Source: Fictibacillus phosphorivorans
GTDB taxonomy: Bacteria > Bacillota > Bacilli > Bacillales > Fictibacillaceae
Reading direction: 5' to 3'
Assembly: GCF_001629705.1 (NCBI RefSeq)
Contig: NZ_CP015378.1
Span: 372,001 to 436,000, forward strand
DNA length: 64,000 bases
Shown: positions 44,341 through 52,609 of the stretch, in pieces
How positions within the stretch are numbered: the first letter of the stretch is position 1
Layout: the number at the start of each line of letters is the position of its first letter
The notes under the pieces: generated by a model
Seen by the model: only the letters and a program-made list of their open reading frames with translations
Databases searched by the model: none
Told to the model about the DNA's origin: nothing
Translations under genes and position numbers: made by a program

Positions 44341-44341
44341 C

Positions 44342-45304
44342 TCAATACGGATCAGGTAAAGTGTAAACTCTTCCTTTCTTTCCACCTGTATGAGGTAAGT
44401 TCATATCATTTAGTAGGCGCTTCCCTATATGCCTAGATGAAAGACATAGGAACTCACATAACTGTTTATTAGTTATGCTTTTTCCAAACAAAAGAACATA
44501 ATCAGAAAGTGAATAAAGGTGAAGGTCTTTACTTTTATGCAAACATTTAGGACAAAGCCAAACAGCTTTTTTTCGCACAACAGGCAAATAAAAACACTCC
44601 GTACAATAAACGCCCTTGATAATATCTTTGTCTTCAATCCCATACCTTTTTAAAAGATCAGGGTTTTCAGGTACATGATGTCGAACAAGCATCTTGGAGA
44701 GTTTATTGACCTCTTTTATCGTAAGCTTCTCGTCCGTATACATCTTATCAATTACTTTAATTTTCTCCTGCAAATAGGGACTATGGGTAATATAATGAAG
44801 GACATCTTTATTTGAGGGAAGGGCTTTAATAATGGTTCTCGGATTGCTCATGACTACTAGCGAGCGAACGGGAATGGGAGGTGTTCGGTTTTTTGTCATC
44901 CATTCAATGAGATGAGATTGTTGGCGCTTTACTTGGAAAATAGGATTCCGAAAAGCTTCTTCGGACCCATCATCCTTTACTCTGATGACTTGGTTGAGAT
45001 GGTCAAAAATCAAAGTTCCGGTAATGTATTTTACTTCGAGGTTCAATAGATATCGAGGGGAGAGAAGCAGGGTGTCGATCTGAAAGTAACTCTCATGTGC
45101 TGTAAGCCTCAAATCGTGCATAACAGAAAAGTTCCTGAATGGTTTTAAAAAGTAATCATTCGACTGCTCACCAAAATGTCCGGCTAATCTTCCACTTAAT
45201 TCATCTTCCATGATTAAATATTTGGGGTGAAGCTTAATCACTCGTCGTTGCATAACTTCAAGCTTTCTTATCCTAATAGACTTTCCACGATCTTTAACTA
45301 ACAT
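44342..45304 (-). CDS. NERD-domain nuclease-like protein with zinc ribbon (paralogue B)
   Basis: Protein of 320 aa with the same layout as the one at 34858: NERD domain with G45-E46, D77 (QIDTL), E90-K92 (LEVKY) and Q124 (FQVKRQ). A helical linker, a zinc ribbon (C234, C237, C251, C254) and a C-terminal domain of about 50 residues follow. That C-terminal domain, with KSITNKQLCEFLCLSSRHI then RLLNDMN, reads like a helix-turn-helix with a wing (GRVYTLP). The conserved acidic and lysine residues suggest a potentially active nuclease. AAAGGAGGTCG precedes the ATG. It sits between the 20-bp array and proA and has no obvious operon partner. Role unknown. Confidence 0.8.
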   Translation of the reverse strand: MLVKDRGKSIRIRKLEVMQRRVIKLHPKYLIMEDELSGRLAGHFGEQSNDYFLKPFRNFSVMHDLRLTAHESYFQIDTLLLSPRYLLNLEVKYITGTLIFDHLNQVIRVKDDGSEEAFRNPIFQVKRQQSHLIEWMTKNRTPPIPVRSLVVMSNPRTIIKALPSNKDVLHYITHSPYLQEKIKVIDKMYTDEKLTIKEVNKLSKMLVRHHVPENPDLLKRYGIEDKDIIKGVYCTECFYLPVVRKKAVWLCPKCLHKSKDLHLYSLSDYVLLFGKSITNKQLCEFLCLSSRHIGKRLLNDMNLPHTGGKKGRVYTLPDPY

Positions 45305-45366
45305 AAACGACCTCCTTTATAAAAAAAATTCTCTCACCACCCCAACTTTACCTTCTTAACTCCAAC

Positions 45367-45394
45367 AAAAAAACAGCCCCTTCTAAGGGACTGC
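45367..45394 (-). terminator. Terminator of proBA
   Basis: Minus strand CAGTCCCTT / AAGGGGCTG (one wobble) with a three-base loop followed by seven T residues. Confidence 0.8.
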
Positions 45395-45410
45395 ATACAC
45401 AAACAAATAT

Positions 45411-46682
45411 TCACCTAACCTGCCCGTCACCCCTCATACGATATTTAATCGTCGTTAGTGCTGGTAGCCCCATCGGACCGCGAGCATGTAGTTTTTGTGT
45501 GGAAATACCGATTTCCGCTCCAAAACCGAGCGCAGAGCCATCTGTAAAGCGAGTAGATGCGTTATGATAAACGGCAGCTGCATCAACACTGTTTAAGAAA
45601 GTGATGGCGTTGTCTGGATTTTCAGTTACGATAGCTTCTGAATGCTTTGTGCCATAACGTTCAATATGCGCTACTGCTTCTTCGACAGAGCTAACAACTT
45701 TAACAGCAACAGCTAAACTTAAATATTCCTCTGCCCAATCCTTTTCATTGGCAGGTATCACATCTGGTAATAACTCTGCTGCCTTTTCATCGCCATGCAC
45801 TTCAATTTCGTGCTTTTCAAAAAGAGCGGAAACTAGTTCAGCGTGCTCATTCAACCATGCTTCATGAAAAATAAAGGTTTCTGCCGCATTACAAACAGCC
45901 GGTCGATCTGTCTTGGCGTTCTCCATGATAGAGAGAGCTTTATCCAAATCAGCAAACTGATCGACATAGATGTGACAGTTGCCGACACCGGTCTCTAAGA
46001 CTGGAACTGTAGCATTCTCAACAACGGTTTTGATCAAGCTACCGCCACCACGAGGAATTAATACATCGATATGCTCTTTCATAGTAAATAATTGACCCAC
46101 GGCTTCTCGATCTGTAGAAGCAATAAATTGTACGGCAGCTTCAGGGATTTTTGTTTTTGTTAACGCTTTATGAATCACAGAAACGATTGCAGAGTTTGAG
46201 TGAATAGCGTTTGATCCACCTTTTAATACGATTGCGTTACCTGACTTCAAGGCGAGTCCTGTTGCATCCACCGTTACGTTTGGACGTGCCTCATAGATCA
46301 TTCCGATTACACCTAATGGTACACGAACTTGCTCTACATTAAGTCCGTTATCAAGTGTCCAGTCAGAAAGTATTTCACCGACAGGGTCTTCCAACTCAAC
46401 GACCTCACGCAGCCCGTTTGCAAATTCTTTAACGCGGTCTTCTGTTAAGCGTAAACGGTCCATCAAGGCTTCTGAGAAATCCTTTTCCTTCCCGTTAACT
46501 AGATCTTTCTCGTTCTCTTTTAAGATGTAATCTGTTTCACTTTCTAACGTATCCGCAATTACCAATAATGCTTCATTTTTTTCTTCTTCACTAAGTAGTG
46601 CCAGGTGTTTTGAAGCTTCTTGTGCTAATTTTGCTTGGTCTTTCACATTCATATTTTTGATTGTACTTTTAAAAGTACTCAT
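45411..46682 (-). CDS. proA: Gamma-glutamyl phosphate reductase ProA
   Basis: NADPH-dependent enzyme of 423 aa, second step of proline synthesis, reducing gamma-glutamyl phosphate to the semialdehyde. Aldehyde-dehydrogenase fold, with the cofactor region IYEARPNVTVDATGLALKSGN near residue 130-150 and the catalytic cysteine in RPAVCNAAET near residue 260. Begins 43 bp after proB on the same strand with AAGGAGGCG. Last gene of proBA. Confidence 0.96.
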   Translation of the reverse strand: MSTFKSTIKNMNVKDQAKLAQEASKHLALLSEEEKNEALLVIADTLESETDYILKENEKDLVNGKEKDFSEALMDRLRLTEDRVKEFANGLREVVELEDPVGEILSDWTLDNGLNVEQVRVPLGVIGMIYEARPNVTVDATGLALKSGNAIVLKGGSNAIHSNSAIVSVIHKALTKTKIPEAAVQFIASTDREAVGQLFTMKEHIDVLIPRGGGSLIKTVVENATVPVLETGVGNCHIYVDQFADLDKALSIMENAKTDRPAVCNAAETFIFHEAWLNEHAELVSALFEKHEIEVHGDEKAAELLPDVIPANEKDWAEEYLSLAVAVKVVSSVEEAVAHIERYGTKHSEAIVTENPDNAITFLNSVDAAAVYHNASTRFTDGSALGFGAEIGISTQKLHARGPMGLPALTTIKYRMRGDGQVR

Positions 46683-46725
46683 CCAACGCCTCCTTGTATT
46701 TTAAAAACTCATTCTTACATTTGTA

Positions 46726-47859
46726 TTAATGAATAGGTACTGCCAAACGAGTGTGGCAGACTAAATCTTTATTATTAATGGCTTCTTCAGGACCGGCATC
46801 AGCTAGCTCGTCTCGAGAAATACCTTTTATTTTAATTAGCTGTTTAGAAGAATAGTTCGAAACGCCAAGACCTACTTCATTTCCGTCTAAATCTTTAATG
46901 CGAACAACTGAACCTTTTTTAAAGTGGCCACTCACATAACGTATGCCTGTAGGGTAAAGACTTTTCAGCTCATCAATGCCTTGCTTCGCTTTATTCGAGA
47001 CTACGATCTCACCTTCTGGACCAGAGTGGAAAGCAATCCATTGACGCTTCGTATCAAGATTGAACTCATTTTTACCAGGAACAAAATACGTTCCTCGGGC
47101 CTTTCCAATAACGGCTTTGTGAATGATATCTGGTGATGTTGCATTGCCAAGGAAAGACGAAATTCCTGAGGCCATTGCGATTTTTACAGCATCGATCTTG
47201 GAACGCATGCCGCCTGTACCTACTGCACTTCCGGGTTCACCAGCTGATTCCTCGATCTCTGGAGTTATTTCACTAACTTTAGTTAAAAGCTTTGCATCTG
47301 GATTTTTTCGAGGATCATCTGTGTACAGACCATCGATATCAGAAAGAATAATAAGCTGATCGGCATCAACAAGTCCTGCCACTTTAGCGGAAAGTGTGTC
47401 ATTGTCACCAAACTTAAGTCGCTCTACTGTAACCGTGTCATTTTCATTTACGATGGGTATGATCCCGCGATCTAAAAGGACATTAATCGTATTTCGAGCG
47501 TTATGATAACGATCACGGTCGGAAAAATCACTTCTTGTAATTAAAATTTGTGAAGCGGTATAACCGTGAGAGATAAAACGTTCAGAATAAGATTCCATTA
47601 ACAAACCTTGTCCGATCGATGCAGCTGCTTGTTTTTCAGCTAGGGAAGTAGGACGGTTCAAACAGCCTAAACGTCTATATCCTGCTGCAACTGCGCCTGA
47701 AGATACGAGTAACACCTCGTGACCGTCATCTTTCAATTTAACGATTTCATCAACGAGTCGTTCTAGTTTGTGTCTGCTAATATCGCCAAGTCTACTTGTT
47801 AAAGAACTAGATCCAATTTTAATTACAATACGCTTGTTTTTTGATTCGTTTATTATCAT
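46726..47859 (-). CDS. proB: Glutamate 5-kinase ProB
   Basis: First enzyme of proline synthesis, phosphorylating glutamate; feedback-inhibited by proline in most bacteria. 377 aa: amino-acid kinase domain with IVIKIGSSSLT at the N-terminus and VGTGGMRSKIDA near residue 215, plus a C-terminal PUA domain (about 278-360). No T-box (no TGGNACC-type sequence) was found upstream in 47860-48110, so tRNA-based control is not evident. Confidence 0.96.
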   Translation of the reverse strand: MIINESKNKRIVIKIGSSSLTSRLGDISRHKLERLVDEIVKLKDDGHEVLLVSSGAVAAGYRRLGCLNRPTSLAEKQAAASIGQGLLMESYSERFISHGYTASQILITRSDFSDRDRYHNARNTINVLLDRGIIPIVNENDTVTVERLKFGDNDTLSAKVAGLVDADQLIILSDIDGLYTDDPRKNPDAKLLTKVSEITPEIEESAGEPGSAVGTGGMRSKIDAVKIAMASGISSFLGNATSPDIIHKAVIGKARGTYFVPGKNEFNLDTKRQWIAFHSGPEGEIVVSNKAKQGIDELKSLYPTGIRYVSGHFKKGSVVRIKDLDGNEVGLGVSNYSSKQLIKIKGISRDELADAGPEEAINNKDLVCHTRLAVPIH

Positions 47860-48109
47860 ATCTTTAGAAAATCACTCCTGTTTTGTAAGTTATAACAATT
47901 CATTTTCCGTACGAATTTTCAACGGTAACGAGTATAACATGGTCAGATTTAAACACAACAGGTATTGGTGAGATAGTGTAGAAAACTAGCAAAAAGTGAA
48001 GAAAACAGAAGAAATGCGGGATAAATAGGTCATAGGAGATGAGGGAATGTGAGGCCGTGTTATGGAAGTGTATATCAGAAAATCTTGAATGAAAAAATAC
48101 CAATAAATG

Positions 48110-48135
48110 CAAAAACCCCTCTAATAATAGAGGGG
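48110..48135 (-). terminator. Terminator of the 91-aa membrane protein gene
   Basis: Minus strand CCCCTCT / AGAGGGG stem with a six-base loop followed by TTTTTG. Confidence 0.8.
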
Positions 48136-48148
48136 ATTGAAGGTTTAA

Positions 48149-48424
48149 TTAATATTTTGCTTTTTCCATCTTGCGTTTCGCCAAATATGGACGGCCCCAT
48201 ACGATGTATGCTGCGTAATGAGCAAAAACGACATTTGCGATGAATACGGTGATGAAGAAACTGTGTACGAATAAGCTTAAGCTATCATTAGCCATAAATA
48301 ACACAACGTAAGTCCATAAAAGGGCGATGAACGGCGTTTGCCATAAGGCTAACTTACGACTATCATTCCATAAGAATAATGGTGTGGCAGTCGCTACAAA
48401 TAAGTAAACCATAAAAACATCCAT
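48149..48424 (-). CDS. Small multipass membrane protein (91 aa), unknown
   Basis: Three hydrophobic segments (about residues 3-18, 28-45 and 50-75) and a basic C-terminus ending KRKMEKAKY. AAGGGGTTG precedes the ATG, and an intrinsic terminator follows the stop. Monocistronic between proB and bshB2. I do not recognise the family. Aromatic-rich helices with HYAAYIVWGRPYL near the end could suit a conserved Bacillaceae membrane protein. Confidence 0.75.
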   Translation of the reverse strand: MDVFMVYLFVATATPLFLWNDSRKLALWQTPFIALLWTYVVLFMANDSLSLFVHSFFITVFIANVVFAHYAAYIVWGRPYLAKRKMEKAKY

Positions 48425-48576
48425 TACTAATCAACCCCTTGAAGTATTGTTTACGCTTACATTTTTGACGAATTAGCGTCTAAATTGTGAACGATTTGTT
48501 ACAATTAGTATACCACAATATTAGGAAAATGCTACATGGATTTGTACATTTTTTTGAAAATTCAAGTATTTATCCA

Positions 48577-48616
48577 TAAAAAATAACCCGTAGTCTAGGT
48601 AAGAGCACGGGTTATT
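48577..48616 (-). terminator. Terminator of yojF-bshB2
   Basis: Minus strand AATAACCCGT / ACGGGTTATT perfect stem followed by TTTTTTA. Confidence 0.85.
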
Positions 48617-48629
48617 ACACGTAAATTGT

Positions 48630-49274
48630 TTATAAAGGATAACGCCAAAATCTTTCATTTTTTACCCAAGCCAGCATAGCAGGATCTTTATCAACGCTTT
48701 CCACTAGCCATTGTGTTTGAGATCGATGGGCTTTGATACAGTTCATTTTATCTTCAAAAACATCCGATATATCTGTCACCACATGTGGAGCTCCTAAATC
48801 TTCCTCAGAATTTTTTGCAAAAGCGACACATAATAATTCCGGGCGATCCATCTCAGGCATGCTTCCTACTGCACGCACAACGGCTCTTGCTGTAGCTTCA
48901 TGGTCAGGGTGTACGCTATACCCTGGATAAAAAGTGATTAGACGTGTTGGTTTCACCTCTTCAATGACAGCTAAGAATTGATCAGCTAAAAATTTCTCAT
49001 CTTCAAATTCTACAGTTTTATCGCGTAATCCAAACTGTCGCAAATCTTGAATACCTACTGCATCACAAGCATCTTTTAGCTCTTTTTGACGAATCAGTGG
49101 GAGCGATTCACGAGTAGCAAATGGTGGATTCCCCATATTTCTACCCATCTGACCGAGCGTTAAGCAGATATAAGTAACGGGTAATCCCTTTTTTGTATGT
49201 TGAGCAATCGTCCCTGAAACCCCGAACGCTTCATCGTCAGGGTGGGGGAAAATCACGAGTAAATGATCATCCAT
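48630..49274 (-). CDS. bshB2: Bacillithiol biosynthesis deacetylase BshB2
   Basis: Zinc-dependent PIG-L-family deacetylase, 214 aa, removing acetyl from GlcNAc-malate in synthesis of the thiol bacillithiol. Metal motifs HPDDEAF at residues 11-17 and HPDHEAT near residue 122-128. The segment ICLTLGQMGRNMGNPPFATRE matches B. subtilis YojG. It follows yojF by 13 bp, the same order as in B. subtilis. Closed by a terminator. Confidence 0.93.
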   Translation of the reverse strand: MDDHLLVIFPHPDDEAFGVSGTIAQHTKKGLPVTYICLTLGQMGRNMGNPPFATRESLPLIRQKELKDACDAVGIQDLRQFGLRDKTVEFEDEKFLADQFLAVIEEVKPTRLITFYPGYSVHPDHEATARAVVRAVGSMPEMDRPELLCVAFAKNSEEDLGAPHVVTDISDVFEDKMNCIKAHRSQTQWLVESVDKDPAMLAWVKNERFWRYPL

Positions 49275-49287
49275 TTATATAACCTCC

Positions 49288-49638
49288 TTATACATCAAAT
49301 GGGGAAGAACTCAATTGTAGAGCTACTGCAAGTCTGCCTTCCGCATCATGGCCTGCCATCAGTAACCTTCCCTCATTGTCGATTTCCCAATGTGTTAAAC
49401 CTTCTGCATAAATCCATCCTAGCTCAATTTTTAAGCCAACACGGTAGGGGCCGCTCCCCATGATTTTTCCTGATAAGGGTGTTACTTTACCATTTCGGAT
49501 ATATGCGTTAACGGTTAGAACACTCTCGTTATTATGATTGGCATAAGCGCCATTGGTTGTTTCTAAATGTAGATAAAGTTCTTTTCCAATAAGCTGATCC
49601 AGTGTTTCCTGGACTTCGTTGGTTTGTATGAGCTGCAT
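49288..49638 (-). CDS. yojF: YojF family protein (DUF1806)
   Basis: Small soluble protein; the start at 49638 (MQLIQTNEVQETLDQL, 116 aa) gives the same length as B. subtilis YojF and has GAGTGTGAAG upstream. The longer open frame reads into a dispersed repeat. Function is unknown, but the strict pairing with bshB2 suggests a role linked to bacillithiol. Contains LYLHLETTNGAYA and SGPYRVGLKIELGWIYAEGLTHWE, a beta-rich composition. Confidence 0.88.
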   Translation of the reverse strand: MQLIQTNEVQETLDQLIGKELYLHLETTNGAYANHNNESVLTVNAYIRNGKVTPLSGKIMGSGPYRVGLKIELGWIYAEGLTHWEIDNEGRLLMAGHDAEGRLAVALQLSSSPFDV

Positions 49639-49747
49639 ATCTTCACACTCCAGTGCTGAATAGATGTACTTATTATAATTCAAATTCGTAAATAACGTGT
49701 ATGATATGCCTATCATTTTAAAAGCGGATCGTGAATGTCTGTGAAAG

Positions 49748-49882
49748 TAGTTGATTTCCGCTCCAGGTGCTTCGCTTTCCGTGGGGCAGGCGATGAGCCA
49801 CATTCGTACGTTTCACGTATAAGTGTCTCACCTGCCCGCCTGTCCCACAGGAGTCTCGCACCCTACGCTCCAATCAACTTGT
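49748..49882. repeat. Dispersed inverted-repeat element, short form (copy 2)
   Basis: 135 bp with the same ends as the elements at 11179 and 58917 (TAGTTGATTTCCGCTCC left, CTCCAATCAACTTG right) and the internal GTCTCACCTG block. It lacks the nested palindromic insertion of about 125 bp found in both long forms. Lies about 110 bp upstream of yojF. Confidence 0.82.
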
Positions 49883-49977
49883 CATTGAAGCAAAATAAAA
49901 GTATAAAACACTATAAAGATATGTTTTCAAGATTTCAAAGTAGTTGGTCGGAGTAGTCACAAAGATTTTTTATAGAA

Positions 49978-50009
49978 CAAAAAAGACCGATCTAAAAGGA
50001 TCAGTCTTA
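49978..50009 (-). terminator. Terminator of pdxK
   Basis: Minus strand AAGACTGATC / GATCGGTCTT (one wobble) followed by TTTTTTG. Confidence 0.82.
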
Positions 50010-50017
50010 ACTAAAAG

Positions 50018-50833
50018 TTATTTATTTAATTTATCACGGTAAGCACCATGCCATGTTGGTCCTACGAATTGGTTGATTTCAAATCCTGCTGCAATAGCTT
50101 CTGTGATAAAATCTTTTGCTGTTAAGATAGCTTCGCGTACAGGTTTTCCTTTTGCAAGTTCAGCTGTAATAGCTGCTGAGAACGTGCAGCCAGCCCCGTG
50201 TGTCCACGTTGTTTCAATTCTTTCAGATTCTAAAACTTCAAATTCTTGTCCATCATAAAGAACGTCAACGGCATTTTCATGTTCAAGTTTTGCGCCGCCT
50301 TTAACGATTACATATTTAGCTCCATTAGCTTGAATCTTATGAGCAGCTTCCATCATCTGTTCAACAGTCGTGATCGGTTCCATACCAGCTAGTTGAGCAG
50401 CTTCAAATAGATTTGGTGTTACGACAGTCGCTTTAGGGACCAATACATTTTGAAGTGTACTAGCAAGTTCAGGGTGTAGAGGTTCTGCTCCTTTACAAAC
50501 CATAACAGGGTCTACTACCACGTTTTGAAGATCGTGTTTTTCAATAAGATCTGCTGTTATTTGAATAGCTTCTACGGAAGCAAGCATGCCAGTCTTAAGA
50601 GCATCAACACCAATTCCGGAAACAACCGTTTCTAATTGAGCTTTGAAAAGATCGTTAGGAAGCAAAAATACTTCATGAAACCATTCACGATGTGGGTCTT
50701 GTGCAACCACAACATTTAGAGCAGTCATACCGTAAACGCCTAACTCTTGAAAAGTTTTTAAATCAGCTTGAATACCAGCTCCACCGCTTGTATCTGATCC
50801 TGCAATCGTAAGTGCTTTTTTAGGTGACATCAT
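50018..50833 (-). CDS. pdxK: Pyridoxine/hydroxymethylpyrimidine kinase PdxK (ThiD family)
   Basis: Ribokinase-fold kinase, 271 aa, phosphorylating pyridoxal or pyridoxine for B6 salvage (ThiD-type paralogues act on HMP). N-terminal TIAGSDTSGGAGIQADLKTF, VDPVMVCKGAEPL near residue 115 and the ATP-site THGAGCTFSAA near residue 212 are visible. Sequence and length are close to B. subtilis PdxK (YwdB), including the double Cys. A ThiD role cannot be excluded. GGAGATTAT precedes the ATG. Single-gene unit. Confidence 0.9.
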   Translation of the reverse strand: MMSPKKALTIAGSDTSGGAGIQADLKTFQELGVYGMTALNVVVAQDPHREWFHEVFLLPNDLFKAQLETVVSGIGVDALKTGMLASVEAIQITADLIEKHDLQNVVVDPVMVCKGAEPLHPELASTLQNVLVPKATVVTPNLFEAAQLAGMEPITTVEQMMEAAHKIQANGAKYVIVKGGAKLEHENAVDVLYDGQEFEVLESERIETTWTHGAGCTFSAAITAELAKGKPVREAILTAKDFITEAIAAGFEINQFVGPTWHGAYRDKLNK

Positions 50834-50941
50834 ATAATCTCCTTTATTCTCGTTTCTCTATATGTAACAGATTATAGCAAAAAATAAGGAGAAAAGAAAA
50901 AGTAGCTCACTGCGGTAAATTTCTCCAAGTAATCAAAGCGA

Positions 50942-50992
50942 TTGACAGATTTGTATATACAGGTTAAATTAATTTTGTGAGATGTATATACA
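50942..50992 (+). promoter_or_regulatory. tre promoter with two TreR-type operators
   Basis: TTGACA (50942-50947), 17-bp spacer, TAAATT (50965-50970). The palindrome TGTATATACA occurs at 50952-50961, inside the spacer, and again at 50983-50992, 31 bp (three helical turns) downstream. It matches the TTGTATATACAA-type operator of B. subtilis TreR. Confidence 0.75.
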
Positions 50993-51005
50993 AGTTTCAT
51001 TTTTA

Positions 51006-51110
51006 TGAAAACGCTTAGACACATTAATAGATTGAACCAGTTTTCATCAACTGATAGTTAAGGGTATAGAGTTATATAGCTTTTTTTCAGGCGGAATGGA
51101 AACGGTTTCT
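51006..51110 (+). promoter_or_regulatory. Two cre-like sites in the treP leader
   Basis: TGAAAACGCTTAGA (51006-51019) matches the CcpA consensus at 13 of 14 positions. TGGAAACGGTTTCT (51097-51110), just before the ribosome site, matches 12 of 14 and is strongly palindromic. Both are downstream of the promoter, where CcpA would act by roadblock. Confidence 0.55.
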
Positions 51111-51123
51111 AGGAGGGAACATA

Positions 51124-52527
51124 ATGAGCAAAATACGTGAAACAGCTGAACAAATCGTCGAAGCTCTTGGCGGTAAAGAAAATATATCAGCAGCTACTCA
51201 CTGTGTGACGCGCCTTCGTCTTGCTCTTAAAGATGAAGGAAAAGTAGACGAGAAAGCTCTTGAGAATATTGATCTCGTTAAAGGTTCGTTTTCAACAAAC
51301 GGCCAATATCAAGTCGTGATTGGACAAGGAACGGTCGACAAAGTTTACAACGAGTTCATTGATATCACAGGTACAGGGCGCGCGTCTAAAGAAGACATTA
51401 AGGATGAGGCGAGTAAGAAGCTCAATCCACTACAGCGGGCAATAAAAGCGTTAGCAGATATTTTTATCCCAATCCTTCCTGCGATCGTAACAGCTGGTCT
51501 ATTGATGGGGATCAACAATATTCTGACTGGCCCGGATATTTTTTATGATAAGAAATCTTTCATTGATGTTCATCAGAACTGGGCCGATCTAGCTGGAATG
51601 ATCAACTTGATCGCGAATACGGCTTTCGTATTCTTACCAGGTCTGATTGGTTGGTCAGCGGTTAAAAAGTTTGGTGGAAGTCCGTTACTTGGTATCGTTC
51701 TTGGACTGATGCTTGTCCATCCAGATCTTTTAAACGCATGGGATTACGGAAAGACAAAAGATATTCCAACGTGGAACTTATTTGGTCTACCGATTGAAAA
51801 AGTAGGTTATCAAGGTCAAGTATTGCCCGTTCTGATCGCATCTTACTTTTTAGCGAAAATAGAACTTTTCTTAAAGAAACGAATTCCTGATGCCTTACAG
51901 CTTTTATTGGTAGCACCAATCACATTATTAGTAACAGGATTTTTAGCATTTATCGTTATCGGACCGATCACGTTTACGATCGGTAATAGCATTACAGACT
52001 TTTTCGTATCAATCTTTGATAACTTTGCATGGTTAGGCGGGTTGATCTATGGTGGGTTCTACTCATTACTTGTTGTTACAGGAATGCACCATACTTTCTT
52101 AGCAGTCGACCTACAGCTTATCTCTAATACAGGTGGTACTTTTCTTTGGCCGATGCTTGCCCTATCAAATATTGCACAAGGGTCTGCAGCACTTGCGATG
52201 TTTGTGGCTACGCGTGATGAAAAGCTTAAAGGACTCGCTGGAACGTCAGCATTATCAGCCTATCTTGGAATCACGGAGCCAGCGATGTTCGGAGTGAACT
52301 TACGCTTCCGTTATCCATTTATTTTCGCAATGATTGGTTCAGCGATTGCTGGAATCGTGATTACAGTTGCTGGCGTTCGTGCGTCATCTATTGGAGTAGG
52401 TGGTATTCCTGGATTCCTTTCCATCTTGCCTGGAAGCTGGGGTTCATTCTTTATTGGAATGGGAATCGCACTCATCGTACCGTTTGTATTAACGTACCTT
52501 TATGCAAAAGTAAAAAAATCGAAGTAA
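51124..52527 (+). CDS. treP: Trehalose PTS permease, EIIBC (TreP)
   Basis: Imports trehalose as trehalose-6-phosphate. 467 aa: EIIB domain with the phosphocysteine in THCVTRLR (C27), then an EIIC membrane domain (about 105-460) with GITEPAMFGVNLR near residue 380. No EIIA domain is fused, so a glucose-type EIIA encoded elsewhere must supply phosphate. AGGAGGGA ribosome site. First gene of treP-treA-treR. Confidence 0.95.
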   Translation: MSKIRETAEQIVEALGGKENISAATHCVTRLRLALKDEGKVDEKALENIDLVKGSFSTNGQYQVVIGQGTVDKVYNEFIDITGTGRASKEDIKDEASKKLNPLQRAIKALADIFIPILPAIVTAGLLMGINNILTGPDIFYDKKSFIDVHQNWADLAGMINLIANTAFVFLPGLIGWSAVKKFGGSPLLGIVLGLMLVHPDLLNAWDYGKTKDIPTWNLFGLPIEKVGYQGQVLPVLIASYFLAKIELFLKKRIPDALQLLLVAPITLLVTGFLAFIVIGPITFTIGNSITDFFVSIFDNFAWLGGLIYGGFYSLLVVTGMHHTFLAVDLQLISNTGGTFLWPMLALSNIAQGSAALAMFVATRDEKLKGLAGTSALSAYLGITEPAMFGVNLRFRYPFIFAMIGSAIAGIVITVAGVRASSIGVGGIPGFLSILPGSWGSFFIGMGIALIVPFVLTYLYAKVKKSK

Positions 52528-52545
52528 GACAATCAAACAAAGACG

Positions 52546-52580
52546 ACCGGAATGGCACTATTTTATTTCCGGTTGTTTTC
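52546..52580 (+). terminator. Weak hairpin between treP and treA
   Basis: ACCGGAAT / ATTTCCGGT with one bulge and TTGTTTTC after it. Probably a partial terminator or a processing site that sets the treP:treA ratio rather than a full stop, since treA and treR have no separate promoter that I can see. Confidence 0.4.
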
Positions 52581-52609
52581 ATTACTAAAATATATTTGGC
52601 GGTGAAAGT

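Noticed and set aside
47860..48110. T-box leader upstream of proBA
   Set aside because: Searched for a TGGNACC-type antiterminator and Specifier-like structure on the minus strand; none seen.
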